Source: Francisellaceae bacterium (GTDB lineage Bacteria > Pseudomonadota > Gammaproteobacteria > UBA6186 > Azoamicaceae). Taken from it: 64,000 nucleotides of DNA. Position 1 is the stretch's first letter. Each line of letters starts with the position of its first letter. The notes under the pieces are model-generated. The model saw only the letters and a program-made list of their open reading frames with translations. It had not been told where the DNA came from and ran no database searches. Made by a program: the position numbers and the translations under genes. Of this stretch, positions 55,195-64,000 are shown one piece after another. Location: positions 34,616 to 98,615 of the forward strand of contig JABJGS010000036.1 of assembly GCA_018703155.1 (NCBI GenBank), read 5' to 3'.

Positions 55195-55932
55195 ATGGCC
55201 AAATACACTGATTTTGGTTATCAATCTGTGCCAGAACAAGATAAGGCCAAATTAGTAAGAAATGTATTTAGTAGTGTTGCTGTAAATTACGACCTGATGA
55301 ATGACTTAATGTCCTTAGGCGTTCACAGGTTGTGGAAACAAAGACTTCTTCAAGTTGCTGGGGCTACTTCAAATAGCATTATCGTTGATTTAGCATCCGG
55401 TACAGCCGATATTGCTCTTGGTTTTGCCAAACAAATCACTAATGGGTGTATTTGGCTTACTGATATTAATGAAGACATGCTTAATTTAGGCCGTGATAAA
55501 ATGATTAATCATGGTCATATAACCAATACTAATTTCTCAGTAGCCAATGCACAAGAGCTCCCTTTCCCAGATGATTTTTGTGATATTATCACAATATCTT
55601 TTGGACTTAGAAATGTAACCAATAAAAATAAAGCTCTTGAAGAAATGTATAGGGTATTAAAACCTAAAGGCAAAGCCCTTATACTAGAATTTTCACACCC
55701 AACATCAACAACGTTCAGCAAGATATATGATTTCTACTCATTCAATATACTCCCTAAAATTGGCAAAGTTGTGGCTGATGATGAAGATAGTTATCAGTAC
55801 CTAGTTGAGTCAATTCGGAAACACCCCAAACAAGAAAAGCTCTGCTCAATGATGAGCGATGCAAAATTTACAGTCTGTGACTATGAAAATTTGACTGGTG
55901 GTCTGGTCGCTATTCACTATGGGATTAAATAA
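55195..55932 (+). CDS. ubiE: Ubiquinone/menaquinone methyltransferase UbiE
   Basis: C-methylation step of quinone synthesis. The 245-residue protein starts TDFGYQSVPEQDKAKLVRNVFSSV and has the SAM motif IIVDLASGTADIAL near 62, AQELPFPDDFCDIITISFGLRN and the C-terminal NLTGGLVAIHYGIK. First of ubiE-ubiJ-ubiB, so the window supports an aerobic respiratory quinone pathway. Confidence 0.97.
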   Translation: MAKYTDFGYQSVPEQDKAKLVRNVFSSVAVNYDLMNDLMSLGVHRLWKQRLLQVAGATSNSIIVDLASGTADIALGFAKQITNGCIWLTDINEDMLNLGRDKMINHGHITNTNFSVANAQELPFPDDFCDIITISFGLRNVTNKNKALEEMYRVLKPKGKALILEFSHPTSTTFSKIYDFYSFNILPKIGKVVADDEDSYQYLVESIRKHPKQEKLCSMMSDAKFTVCDYENLTGGLVAIHYGIK

Positions 55933-55935
55933 ACT

Positions 55936-56523
55936 GTGCTTATACCAACACTACAAGCGATTATCAACCAATCTTTCAAGGATAATGATAAAGCGTTAAA
56001 AGCTCTTAATCCACTAATTGGAAAAACTATAGTATGGCAATATAAATCTTATAGCTTAACTTTGATTTTCACTAAAACTAATATTATTTGCAAAAGCGGC
56101 ATCTCGAAGAACGACTCAATTATTATTAATTACTCTATCGCTGAAATAATAAGTATTATGGTTGCAATACAACGCTCTGAGCCAACACCTAAAAAAATAT
56201 CACCATCAAGTGAAGATGCAATAACTTTATCAAATTTACAACGACTTATTGTTGCCATGAATCTTGATCTAGAAACCATCACAACAACATTTTTCCCTGA
56301 AAAAAGCACATTGATTTTCAATCACTGCGTTAATGCAATAAATCCAAAGTTTATTGACACTTGGCTGCACACTGTAACTGACTACTTACAATATGAAAAG
56401 CAAACCCTAGTAAGTAAAGAAGATTTAGAAGAATTTCGCCAAGCAGTGACACAATTACAGTCACGTACTCGCATGGTTGTAAAACAAATAAAAGAATTAT
56501 CTGAGGATGATATACCTTGCTGA
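55936..56523 (+). CDS. ubiJ: Ubiquinone biosynthesis accessory factor UbiJ
   Basis: SCP2-like lipid-binding scaffold of the soluble Ubi complex. The 195-residue protein begins at GTG 55936, 3 bp after ubiE, has the weak SCP2 fold (LIFTKTNIICKSGIS) and ends in a coiled coil (EDLEEFRQAVTQLQSRTRMV) typical of UbiJ. Sequence is poorly conserved, so the call leans on position. Confidence 0.85.
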   Translation: MLIPTLQAIINQSFKDNDKALKALNPLIGKTIVWQYKSYSLTLIFTKTNIICKSGISKNDSIIINYSIAEIISIMVAIQRSEPTPKKISPSSEDAITLSNLQRLIVAMNLDLETITTTFFPEKSTLIFNHCVNAINPKFIDTWLHTVTDYLQYEKQTLVSKEDLEEFRQAVTQLQSRTRMVVKQIKELSEDDIPC

Positions 56524-58139
56524 AATCCAAAATAAAGAAAATATTTAATTTATTTAGAATTTACTATATTCTGACAAAATACGGTATATATGAAGTATTA
56601 TTCACGTTGCCGCTGCCTAATATCATCAGTCTATTGCTACGTTCTGTAAGTTTACTATTTCCTAACAAATATAAACAGTTTACATATGGTAAAAGGTTAA
56701 AACTAGCATTAATAGAACTTGGGCCAATGTACGTTAAATTTGGGCAAATACTATCTACACGTACAGATTTATTTTCCAAAAACATATCTGTTGAACTTGC
56801 AACGCTACAAGATAAAGTTCCTGGATTTTCCGGTGAAATATCTATATCTATGATTGAGTCACGTTTCAACAAACCAATTCATGAATTATTTTTGAAGTTT
56901 TCCACTAAACCCACTGCTTGTGCATCAATCGCCCAAGTACATGACGCTTTATTACATGATGGCTCAAAAGTCGTAGTTAAAGTCCTCAGGCCTAATATAC
57001 ACAAGATTATTAATCAAGATGTTGACTTACTATTATCCCTAGCTAAATGGGCTACTAAATTTTCAGCTGCAGCTCGACGATTTAAGATCTATGACATTGC
57101 TAAAGAACTACAAACAAGCATTCTCAACGAATTAGACCTTGTTAGAGATGCTGCCAACTGTGCACAACTTAAACGTAACTTCCATAACTCCAAGCTTCTC
57201 TATGTACCGAAAGTTTACTGGGAATATACGAGCTCTGACATTATGGTTATGGAGCGATTATCTGGAATTCCAATATCAGATATAGAAACATTAAAATCTA
57301 ATCATGTGAACTTGAAAAAATTATCTGAGCGAGGCGTTGAAATTTTTTACACTCAGGTTTTTCGTGATTGTTTTTTCCACGCAGACATGCACCCAGGAAA
57401 CGTTTGGGTCGATATATCTGACCCTGAAGACCCAAGTTATCTAGCTCTTGACTTTGGCATTATTGGAACCTTAAATAACCACGACCAACGATATTTAGCA
57501 GAAAACTTTATTGCATTTTTTAATCGTGACTATCGTAGAGTAGCGCAACTACATATAGAGTCTGGCTGGGTTCCCCCCACAACTAGAGTTGATGAATTTG
57601 AGTCAGCTATACGCGCTGTATGCGAGCCTATTTTTGAAAGGCCTTTAAAGGATATTTCCTTTGGGAAAACATTATTACGCCTATTTCAAACAGCAAAAAG
57701 TTTTAACATGGAAATTCAACCTCAACTTATATTATTGCAAAAAACTTTAATTAATGTTGAAGGTCTAGGACGAGTATTATATCCAGAGCTTGATTTATGG
57801 ACAACAGCAAAACCATTTCTAGAAAATTGGATGAAAAAACAAATTGGCCCGAAGGCTTTTATGAAGAAAATAAAGTCACTCACCCCTTATTGGTTAGAAA
57901 TTGCACCGGAATTACCAGGTTTAACTTACCAAGCCTTGAAAAACAACCAGGCACCATTAAAAGCCCCTGAAGCAAAAACACGTCCTTTTCACCTGATTAT
58001 TTTTCTTGCACTGATAATAACTTTTTATGTGTATATCGACACTCAAGTTAGCACAGTAAAATTTTCTCCCATTATTAGTGGTATATTATTTACTTTAAGC
58101 TCAATAACCGCATTCCTTCTTGGAGCCAAAGGAAAATAA
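56517..58139 (+). CDS. ubiB: Ubiquinone biosynthesis kinase-like protein UbiB
   Basis: Atypical membrane-bound kinase/ATPase. The 540-residue protein has the family KFGQ element in PMYVKFGQILSTRTDLF near 74, an Ala-rich nucleotide loop PTACASIAQVH, KVLRP, the catalytic HADMHPGN near 285, and LALDFGIIGTL near 309. Two C-terminal membrane helices (about 490-535) anchor it. The start is TTG at 56517 and overlaps ubiJ by 7 bp; no strong ribosome site is seen. Confidence 0.95.
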   Translation: MLKSKIKKIFNLFRIYYILTKYGIYEVLFTLPLPNIISLLLRSVSLLFPNKYKQFTYGKRLKLALIELGPMYVKFGQILSTRTDLFSKNISVELATLQDKVPGFSGEISISMIESRFNKPIHELFLKFSTKPTACASIAQVHDALLHDGSKVVVKVLRPNIHKIINQDVDLLLSLAKWATKFSAAARRFKIYDIAKELQTSILNELDLVRDAANCAQLKRNFHNSKLLYVPKVYWEYTSSDIMVMERLSGIPISDIETLKSNHVNLKKLSERGVEIFYTQVFRDCFFHADMHPGNVWVDISDPEDPSYLALDFGIIGTLNNHDQRYLAENFIAFFNRDYRRVAQLHIESGWVPPTTRVDEFESAIRAVCEPIFERPLKDISFGKTLLRLFQTAKSFNMEIQPQLILLQKTLINVEGLGRVLYPELDLWTTAKPFLENWMKKQIGPKAFMKKIKSLTPYWLEIAPELPGLTYQALKNNQAPLKAPEAKTRPFHLIIFLALIITFYVYIDTQVSTVKFSPIISGILFTLSSITAFLLGAKGK

Positions 58140-58153
58140 AGGTTGTTGCGACA

Positions 58154-58193
58154 AGTAACTGCATCAGTCATAATCTAAGACTACCTGGTTACT
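58154..58193 (+). terminator. Weak hairpin after ubiB
   Basis: AGTAAC (58154-58159) pairs with GTTACT (58188-58193), with an inner GTC/GAC pair and a following TTTATTAG. It may end or attenuate the ubi transcript. Confidence 0.35.
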
Positions 58194-58226
58194 TTTATTA
58201 GTTGGCCCGCAAACAAAGGTTTTATA

Positions 58227-58550
58227 ATGAATAATTGTCTATTCTGTAAAATTATTAATCAAGAAATACCCACAAAAATAGTCTATGAAGATGAGCTGCT
58301 TGTTGTCTTTCCAGATATAAAACCAAAAGCTGAAATTCATCTCCTTGTGGTTCCTAAACAACATATTATAAACCTTATAGATATAGATGATGTAAATCAG
58401 CATATTTTATTGCATATGATGCGAGCTCTGCCTAATATAGCCAAAGAGCATAATTTATTTGGATTTCGGACTATATTTAATTCAGGAAAAGAGGGTGGTC
58501 AAGAAGTATTTCATATTCATGCACATCTTCTAGGTGGCAAGTTTTTTTAA
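58227..58550 (+). CDS. HIT-family nucleotide hydrolase
   Basis: The 107-residue protein has CLFCKIINQEIPTKIVYEDE at the start and the histidine triad HIHAHLLGG at the end, the HinT type. It cleaves adenosine phosphoramidates. Lies 12 bp before tatA. Confidence 0.94.
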   Translation: MNNCLFCKIINQEIPTKIVYEDELLVVFPDIKPKAEIHLLVVPKQHIINLIDIDDVNQHILLHMMRALPNIAKEHNLFGFRTIFNSGKEGGQEVFHIHAHLLGGKFF

Positions 58551-58562
58551 GAGGAAAAAATT

Positions 58563-58733
58563 ATGGGGTTAAGTGGTATCAGTCCAGGATCATTATTATT
58601 AATTTTTGTAGCTGTAATGCTTATTTTTGGTACTAAAAAACTACGATCTTTTGGTGAGGATCTCGGCCATGCCTTTAAGGGCTTTAAAAAAGCAGTCGCA
58701 GACAATAATGACGATGAAACTAAGTCGATATAA
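58563..58733 (+). CDS. tatA: Sec-independent translocase subunit TatA
   Basis: 56 residues. One membrane helix (about 9-22), the FGTKKL motif at 22-27 and an amphipathic helix [14 protein letters not shown], as in TatA. It forms the oligomeric pore for folded proteins. The stop overlaps the tatB start (TAATG). AGAGGAAAAA precedes the ATG. Confidence 0.95.
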   Translation: MGLSGISPGSLLLIFVAVMLIFGTKKLRSFGEDLGHAFKGFKKAVADNNDDETKSI

Positions 58734-58888
58734 TGTTTGGGGTCGGTCTTTGGGAAATATTTTTAATTATAATTGTAGCCATCGTCGTGGTGCCACCAAA
58801 AAAATGGCCTTTTGTTGCAGAGCAAGCTGGGGTATTTTGGGTTAATTTAAAAAATGTCATAACTGCATTTAAAAATGAGCTCCGTTAA
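58733..58888 (+). CDS. tatB: Minimal TatB
   Basis: 51 residues, about a third of the usual length. [15 protein letters not shown] and KNVITAFKNELR match the TatB N-terminus, including Glu8. The Gly21-Pro22 hinge reads Pro21-Pro22. The charged C-terminal tail of normal TatB is missing. It is coupled to both neighbours by overlapping stop/start codons (TAATG), so it is not an accidental truncation by indel. Confidence 0.88.
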   Translation: MFGVGLWEIFLIIIVAIVVVPPKKWPFVAEQAGVFWVNLKNVITAFKNELR

Positions 58889-59616
58889 TGATAGTCTTTA
58901 TTTCAGAACTCCGCTCTAGGTTAATCAAATCTATAGTATTTTTGGTCAGTGTTTTCACCATAACATTAATATTTATTAAGCCAATATTTTCTTATCTAGT
59001 TAGGCCATTAATTTTCAATGATCTGTCTGCTCAAATCATTACTACCTCACTTACATCAACCGTTATCGTTCCAATGAAGCTTAGCTTCTATATTTCAATT
59101 ATTCTGTCATTACCATTTTTCTTAGCACAGCTATGGCTATTTGTTAGTCCAGCATTATTTACCTATGAGCGTAGAGCAATTAGACCACTGTTTATCATTA
59201 GCTTTACATTACTTATAACTGGTATTATGTTTGCATTATTAGTAATGTACCCAATAACAATAAAATTTTTAATTGGTTTTGCACCAGATAATGTCAATGT
59301 TATGGCTGACATTACTAACTTGCTAGATCTTATTTTGGGTATGTCCCTAGGTGCAGGACTGGCATTTCAGGTACCCCTAGTCACTTATATCATTGTTTAT
59401 CTTGAAATTTGCACTAAAGAGCAACTCCACCACTTACGCCCCCTTGTTATCGTTTTTGCTCTTATTTTGGGAATGATTTTAACACCGCCAGACATAATTT
59501 CGCAAATCACTCTGGCAATACCTATTTGGTTCTTATTTGAACTAGGTTTACTGTTTTGTCCAAAACCAAGAAATTTAGTAATTGAAGGTGAAAGTAACGG
59601 GACCATCGTTAAGTAA
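58888..59616 (+). CDS. tatC: Sec-independent translocase subunit TatC
   Basis: The 242-residue six-helix protein receives twin-arginine signal peptides. It shows ELRSRLIKSI at the start, the conserved PMKLSFYISIILSLPFFLAQLW, FVSPALFTYERRAIRP near 90, GLAFQVP and LILGMILTPPDIISQ near 190. The N-terminus starts a little shorter than usual. Its 3' end overlaps the convergent dtd by 42 bp. Confidence 0.96.
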   Translation: MIVFISELRSRLIKSIVFLVSVFTITLIFIKPIFSYLVRPLIFNDLSAQIITTSLTSTVIVPMKLSFYISIILSLPFFLAQLWLFVSPALFTYERRAIRPLFIISFTLLITGIMFALLVMYPITIKFLIGFAPDNVNVMADITNLLDLILGMSLGAGLAFQVPLVTYIIVYLEICTKEQLHHLRPLVIVFALILGMILTPPDIISQITLAIPIWFLFELGLLFCPKPRNLVIEGESNGTIVK

Positions 59617-60012
59617 AGATACTTGCATATTGGCCCCAAACTGGCCTGTAGAAACGTTATCATAGGAATGACGTGCTACATTGACAAAATCTGTAAACAG
59701 CCCTTGAGCCTCTTGAGGTGCCATTGAGCAAGCAAAGCTTGGCCTGAGTCCTTTCTTCGTATTTGCAGCCAAGGTAAATTGTGGCACAAGGAGCAATCCC
59801 CCTGAACATTGACGTAAACTCAAGTTCATTTTACCTTCATCGTCTGCGAAAATTCGATAATTAAGTAATTTTTCTATTATTTTATTTAAATTTTTATCAG
59901 CATCACCATTTTCAAATCCAATTAAAGCTAGAATTCCTTGTTCAATCTCTCCAACAACAGTATCAGCAACACTTACATTTGCATGCGCTACCCTTTGAAT
60001 TATAATTATCAC
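59575..60012 (-). CDS. dtd: D-aminoacyl-tRNA deacylase
   Basis: Removes D-amino acids from mischarged tRNA. The 145 residues begin MIIIIQRVAHANVSV and include VPQFTLAANTKKGLRPSF and the C-terminal DGPVTF with the cis-Pro element. Canonical SQFT reads PQFT here. Overlaps pip by 4 bp (pip-dtd unit). Confidence 0.94.
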   Translation of the reverse strand: MIIIIQRVAHANVSVADTVVGEIEQGILALIGFENGDADKNLNKIIEKLLNYRIFADDEGKMNLSLRQCSGGLLLVPQFTLAANTKKGLRPSFACSMAPQEAQGLFTDFVNVARHSYDNVSTGQFGANMQVSLLNDGPVTFTFNY

Positions 60013-60947
60013 CGCTCTGCGTCCATAATATTCACTAGCATCTTACCAACTCCTGGCTCGCTAGCAGAGTGCCCAGCAGCATCGATTACATGCAATGTTG
60101 AATTATTCATATTTTCATGTAATTCAAATGCATTGGTGATTGGGCAAATTGAATCATATCGACCATGAACGATATGAGTCTCAATATCTTTAATTGGTTC
60201 TAAATTATCTAAAATGAAATTTTCTGCAAAGAAAATATTATTTATAAAGTAATGACACTCTATTCTTGCCATGCTTAGCGCTACATTTATTTGAGTAGTA
60301 AAATCACATGCTCCCTCATTTATGATTAATGTCGATGTTCTAGCTTCCCATAATGACCATGCTATAGCTGCTGACTTTCGCACATTTTCATCACTAGAAG
60401 TTAGCAAATCATAATATGCAACCACTGGGTCCTTATCATCTGAAACAAGCAATGACATATAGTCTTTATGATAATCAGGAAACTGTTGTGCCGTCCCAAC
60501 CCCACGATAAAACCAATCTATCTCTTGTCTGCGACATAAAAATATTCCTCGCAACACCATCTCTAATACACGACTTGGGTGATGAATAGCATATAGTAAC
60601 GATAAGGTGGACCCCCACGATCCGCCAAAAAGAATAAACTTCTCAATATTTAAATGTATTCTGATTTTTTCAATATCCGAAATGAGCTCCTGGCTTGTGT
60701 TAGCTTCTAAACTGGCGTGAGGTGTAGATCTGCCGCAGCCACGCTGATCAAATAAAATTACTCTGTATTTCTCTGGAGAAAAAAATCGCCTATGCTCTGT
60801 GCTACAACCAATTCCAGGACCTCCATGAATAAATAGAACAGGGATCCCAGCCTTATTACCACATTCTTCAATGTATAAAGTATGCCCAGAACCAACTGCT
60901 AATTCATGGGTCATGTAAGGATCGGTATAAGGATATAAATAACTCAT
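60009..60947 (-). CDS. pip: Prolyl aminopeptidase
   Basis: Alpha/beta-hydrolase that removes N-terminal proline. The 312-residue protein has the oxyanion HGGPGIGC near 40, DQRGCGRS near 68, the nucleophile elbow GGSWGSTL near 108, the acid VHGRYDSICP near 265 and the His in DAAGHSASEP near 293. dtd overlaps its end. Confidence 0.93.
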   Translation of the reverse strand: MSYLYPYTDPYMTHELAVGSGHTLYIEECGNKAGIPVLFIHGGPGIGCSTEHRRFFSPEKYRVILFDQRGCGRSTPHASLEANTSQELISDIEKIRIHLNIEKFILFGGSWGSTLSLLYAIHHPSRVLEMVLRGIFLCRRQEIDWFYRGVGTAQQFPDYHKDYMSLLVSDDKDPVVAYYDLLTSSDENVRKSAAIAWSLWEARTSTLIINEGACDFTTQINVALSMARIECHYFINNIFFAENFILDNLEPIKDIETHIVHGRYDSICPITNAFELHENMNNSTLHVIDAAGHSASEPGVGKMLVNIMDAER

Positions 60948-61414
60948 GTTTTAAGGCCTATTTATCGTATTTGAATGCATTATAACATAGGTTAACTACC
61001 CGGTTAAATTGCCTGACGATAAGACAACACTCACACCGAACATAGCGCATATCCTACATATGATAAAAGATTATTGTGCGAATATAGATATTGTCAATCT
61101 CCAACCGGTAAGTTTCGGTTATTCGCCCAGGCTTTTGTCTGGGCTTTTTCTTTTCTACTCTTTGTAATCATTATTCACTTAATTATAAATCCATGATGCA
61201 TAATTATTGCTTGAAATAATGTCCTAAAAAAATAATTTTTTTAATATAAAAGCACCCAGTTAAATTAGAGCTCAACTAATATTGTATTTTCCACCATTAA
61301 AACCGATTCAAATACATAAATAATATATGCGTCACAGCTAATCTACATCATGAAAAATGTGTGCTAACACCAATGAACTTTATTGATGATATACTTTTTT
61401 GCTTCTAGTTAAAT
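60948..61414. other. Intergenic with a putative small RNA terminator
   Basis: The 467-bp stretch is non-coding. Two adjacent hairpins at 61103-61155, the second a clear intrinsic terminator, are not downstream of any plus-strand gene, so a small RNA may end there. The rest is A+T-rich without visible structure. Confidence 0.5.
61103..61155 (+). terminator. Double hairpin ending in a T-tract; possible sRNA 3' end
   Basis: AACCG/CGGTT (61103-61107, 61116-61120) is followed by GCCCAG/CTGGGC (61125-61130, 61139-61144) and TTTTTCTTTT. The nearest plus-strand gene upstream is tatC, 1.5 kb away across two minus-strand genes, so a separate short transcript is the simplest source. Confidence 0.65.
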
Positions 61415-61987
61415 TCATTGCGGCTTATTTTCTAAAACAAAATCAAAAATATGGTTCAGAACAAATTTAGCTCTATTGTTTGGTGTGTCTTTAGGCACAT
61501 CTAATACATCATATCCTAAATTCAAGTAGTTAGCTTTGATGATTTCACCAAAAGCGTCTGCTTCATCAAAAGATATTTTTCTCTCTTGATCTGTTTGATA
61601 TATTTCCTTCCAAGATGGAGTAAAAAAAACTTTCTTATTATAACGAAATGTATTCGCTGTATTCTTAGCAATCTCAGTGTCAACTCCAAACAATGATGCA
61701 TACCCTATATTATCTGGTATACCTCGATCAAAGATAACTGGTGAACTCACCTGCATCATCTGCTCATATTGATAAATAGTTCGAGATAACATTAAGTCAA
61801 CAAACAGACCTTTATCCTGATCATATAGGCCTTTGCCATTAATTGCTCTTTGTTCTGATATAATTTTCCTTGCTGGCTCATCAATCACCTTGAAATCTAG
61901 CTCTTTTAAAATACTTAAAATCGTAGATTTACCGGCTCCAGGGGGCCCGGTCATTATGAACAAATGATCATGCTGTTGTGTATCCAT
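61415..61987 (-). CDS. Small AAA-type ATPase/kinase
   Basis: Start at ATG ending 61987 with GGGAG 7 nt upstream; an in-frame codon 18 nt upstream is less likely. The 190-residue protein has Walker A GPPGAGKST near 16-24, the segment KVIDEPARKIISEQ near 38, VIFDRGIPDNIGYASL near 85-100 and FFTPSWKEIYQTDQER, matching the AAA_28 family of predicted nucleotide kinases. Substrate unknown. It stands alone. Confidence 0.8.
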   Translation of the reverse strand: MDTQQHDHLFIMTGPPGAGKSTILSILKELDFKVIDEPARKIISEQRAINGKGLYDQDKGLFVDLMLSRTIYQYEQMMQVSSPVIFDRGIPDNIGYASLFGVDTEIAKNTANTFRYNKKVFFTPSWKEIYQTDQERKISFDEADAFGEIIKANYLNLGYDVLDVPKDTPNNRAKFVLNHIFDFVLENKPQ

Positions 61988-62098
61988 AAAACTCTCCCTT
62001 ATCACATATATCTACATAAATACTATCATTTATGATACTAAATAAATAGACTGACCCATTATCCCTATTATTCAGCATATATAGGGATTAATAAAAAC

Positions 62099-62299
62099 AT
62101 GTTTTATCTCATGCGTACTAAAGACAACAAATTAATAAGATATGGAGATATTAAGGAATTTACAAAAATATCGTGCTCAATAAAATCAGTACATGAGTAT
62201 ACAAATACAACTAACTATCACCCATTAAAAATGGCTATAAATGGTATATCTAATGTGGATAATTTTATTATTGTGAATTGTTCTATTAAGAAGAAGTAA
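62099..62299 (+). CDS. Doubtful small protein, 66 aa
   Basis: ATG with AGGGA about 11 nt upstream. The sequence, with MRTKDNKLIRYGDIKEFTK at the start, is polar and ends in lysines. It matches no family I know. Codon use is plausible, but the length and isolation keep the call weak. Confidence 0.35.
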   Translation: MFYLMRTKDNKLIRYGDIKEFTKISCSIKSVHEYTNTTNYHPLKMAINGISNVDNFIIVNCSIKKK

Positions 62300-62362
62300 C
62301 ATCTAACAATATATGTTGAACATCTTAATAAAAGTAAAGGATGGCCTGAATATATTCATACA

Positions 62363-62391
62363 TTAATCACCGTGAATATCACGGTGATTAA
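62363..62391. terminator. Perfect 12-bp hairpin after typA
   Basis: TTAATCACCGTG and CACGGTGATTAA flank an AATAT loop, 32 bp past the typA stop. It can end transcription from typA and from the opposite side; the T-rich parts are within the stem. Confidence 0.65.
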
Positions 62392-62422
62392 TATAATTTA
62401 TTATTTAATAATTTGTATAAGT

Positions 62423-64000
62423 TTAGTTAGCCCCACCTCTTGAAGCTCTTTTTCTTTCATGTTCTTTAAGAAATTCTTTACGTACTCTCAGTGATTTAGG
62501 GGTTACTTCAAGTAACTCATCATCATTAAGAAAATCCATACCCTGCTCAAGAGTCAGTATTATAGGAGGTGTTAATGTTATATTTTCATCTGTACCTGAT
62601 GCTCTAACATTGGTTAACTGTTTACCTTTAATTATATTAACAACTAAGTCATTAGTTCTGGAATGGATCCCTACGATCATACCTTCATAGACTTTAACTT
62701 GTGGGCCAATGAATAATTTACCTCTTGGCTGTAAGTTCCATAAAGAATATCCAGTAGAAACTCCTGCACAATTTGAAATTAGAGCGCCATTTTTCCTGAA
62801 TGATGATAGTTCTTGAACCTCATCATAACATTCAAATACATGAGTCATAATACCTGTACCTGAAGATAAAGTTAAAAATTCACTATGAAATCCAATCATG
62901 CCGCGCGCAGGAACTACAAACTCCATTCGAACAGTATTATTGCCATGAGTTAACATATCTTTTAATATTGCACGTCGATCACCCAAACTTTTCATTATTT
63001 GGCCTTGATAAGCGCTATCTACTTCTACGACCAATCTCTCAAATGGCTCTAGCATTTTACCATTTTCTTCTTTCATGATTACTTGTGGCTTTGAAATTGC
63101 CATTTCAAAACCTTCACGTCTTAAGGTTTCAATCAAAATACTAAGATGTAACTCACCTCGACCTGAAACTTTAAATTTATCAGGATCGGCAGTATCTTCA
63201 ACTTTAAGGGCAATATTATGTAGCTGCTCTCGAGTTAAACGATCACGAATCTGTCGACTCGTAACAAATTTTCCTTCCTGTCCAGCCAACGGCGAATCAT
63301 TAACCCTGAAAACCATAGAGATAATTGGCTCATCTACAGTCAACGTTGGAAGTTGTGCAGGATGATTTTTATCACATATTGTATCTGAAATCTGTAATGG
63401 ATCGATACCTGATAAAGCAACTATATCTCCAGCACTAACAGTCTCTACAGAATTACGCTCAAGCCCTTTATGCTCCCATAACTGACCAATCTTTGCTGTT
63501 CTATTGACTCCATTGCGATCAACAACGACAACTTGCTGATTAATATTTACATATCCGTTAGTAACGCGGCCAATACCAATCATCCCAACATAACTTGAAT
63601 AATCCAATGATGATACTTGCATTTGAAATGGTGCATCAATATCGACATCTGGGGCTGGTACTAATTCAATAATTGCATCAAGTAACGGTCTCATATTGTC
63701 ACTAACAATATTTTCATCAGTAGTGGCAAAGCCTTGAATAGCTGAAGCATACAGTACTGGAAAATCTAATTGCTGCTCTGTTGCACCCAGTTGATCGAAA
63801 AGCTCAAAAACTTGGTCTATTACCCAGTCACAACGTGAATCAGGCCGATCTATTTTATTAATAACCACAATAGGGTTTAAGCCTTGCTTAAACGCTTTTT
63901 CAGTTACAAAACGTGTTTGCGGCATTGGCCCCTCTACGGCGTCAACAATTAGTAACACTGAATCTACCATGGATAATACACGTTCAACTTCGCCACCAAA
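62423..64000 (-). CDS. typA: Ribosome-binding GTPase TypA/BipA, 5' end outside window
   Basis: Translational GTPase acting in ribosome assembly and stress. 525 codons are present; the frame continues through 64000 with [13 protein letters not shown], the switch-II neighbourhood of the G domain, so only the first 80 residues or so are missing. Visible parts are [10 protein letters not shown] (G4), the beta-barrel domain, the EF-G-like domains with [20 protein letters not shown], and the C-terminal BipA domain with SRTNDLVVN and the typical [14 protein letters not shown] end. Confidence 0.96.
   Translation of the reverse strand, partial: FGGEVERVLSMVDSVLLIVDAVEGPMPQTRFVTEKAFKQGLNPIVVINKIDRPDSRCDWVIDQVFELFDQLGATEQQLDFPVLYASAIQGFATTDENIVSDNMRPLLDAIIELVPAPDVDIDAPFQMQVSSLDYSSYVGMIGIGRVTNGYVNINQQVVVVDRNGVNRTAKIGQLWEHKGLERNSVETVSAGDIVALSGIDPLQISDTICDKNHPAQLPTLTVDEPIISMVFRVNDSPLAGQEGKFVTSRQIRDRLTREQLHNIALKVEDTADPDKFKVSGRGELHLSILIETLRREGFEMAISKPQVIMKEENGKMLEPFERLVVEVDSAYQGQIMKSLGDRRAILKDMLTHGNNTVRMEFVVPARGMIGFHSEFLTLSSGTGIMTHVFECYDEVQELSSFRKNGALISNCAGVSTGYSLWNLQPRGKLFIGPQVKVYEGMIVGIHSRTNDLVVNIIKGKQLTNVRASGTDENITLTPPIILTLEQGMDFLNDDELLEVTPKSLRVRKEFLKEHERKRASRGGAN

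Larger units (their letters stand above)
62006..62422. other. Intergenic with a doubtful 66-codon frame
   Basis: The plus-strand frame at 62099-62299 (listed) and a strong hairpin at 62363-62391 are the only features. One perfect DnaA box on the minus strand lies at 62254-62262. Confidence 0.5.

Noticed and set aside
1..64000. CRISPR arrays, insertion sequences, phage genes or rRNA
   Set aside because: No regularly spaced repeats, transposase or integrase motifs, phage structural genes or rRNA segments were found on either strand.

Overview
The window is AT-rich chromosomal DNA from a gammaproteobacterium. Several gene orders are typical of that class: priA–SPOR protein–hslVU, then ubiE-ubiJ-ubiB, a HIT gene and tatABC; rpmB-rpmG; dut-algC; and pilT-pilU beside yggS-proC-yggT. 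The low GC content, an ankyrin-repeat relic, a leucine-rich-repeat-like protein, several very large orphan proteins and the PdxS/PdxT route to vitamin B6 together suggest a host-associated lineage near Legionellales or Thiotrichales (Legionella, Coxiella, Berkiella, Francisella type). That placement is inference; no rRNA gene is present to test it.

Left part (1–12.4 kb): an incomplete leucine-rich-repeat-like gene, then a TraB/GumN-type gene split into two overlapping frames that meet at a textbook -1 slippery heptamer. Housekeeping genes follow (xthA, rph, rpmG, rpmB, a TraT-like lipoprotein, dut, algC). An accessory island comes next: a 397-residue orphan, a HEPN–MNT toxin–antitoxin pair, a decayed ankyrin-repeat gene and an orphan receiver-domain protein.

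Middle part (12.5–43 kb): pyrE; a three-gene Gld-like ABC exporter; an activated-methyl-cycle operon (metK-ahcY-metF) running into rsmE and ruvX; and a type IV pilus region with a very large PilX-like pilin on one strand and pilT-pilU-pilW on the other, separated by a solute-binding protein and a porin. Then come yggS-proC-yggT, a solitary divergent flagellin, a 943-residue orphan, rdgB-hemW, a DASS-type transporter, an HU-like protein and a 794-residue metallophosphoesterase.

Right part (43–64 kb): trmB, pdxS-pdxT, an AsmA-family protein, yggX and tRNA-Phe. A gene-free 424-bp AT-rich stretch after the tRNA carries five perfect DnaA boxes in one orientation, two of its box pairs being 12 bp apart; it is a candidate replication origin or DnaA-titration site. 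A long run of plus-strand housekeeping genes follows (hslR, priA, a SPOR-domain protein, hslVU, ubiEJB, a HIT protein, tatABC with a minimal 51-residue TatB). The window closes with dtd, pip, a small ATPase and the 3' part of typA.

No insertion sequence, phage gene, CRISPR array or rRNA was seen. The best candidates for something undescribed are the frameshift-joined TraB-type protein, the DnaA-box cluster away from the usual oriC neighbours, the 877-residue pilin, and the large orphan proteins. The joint role of the pilus genes is inferred from family membership and position.
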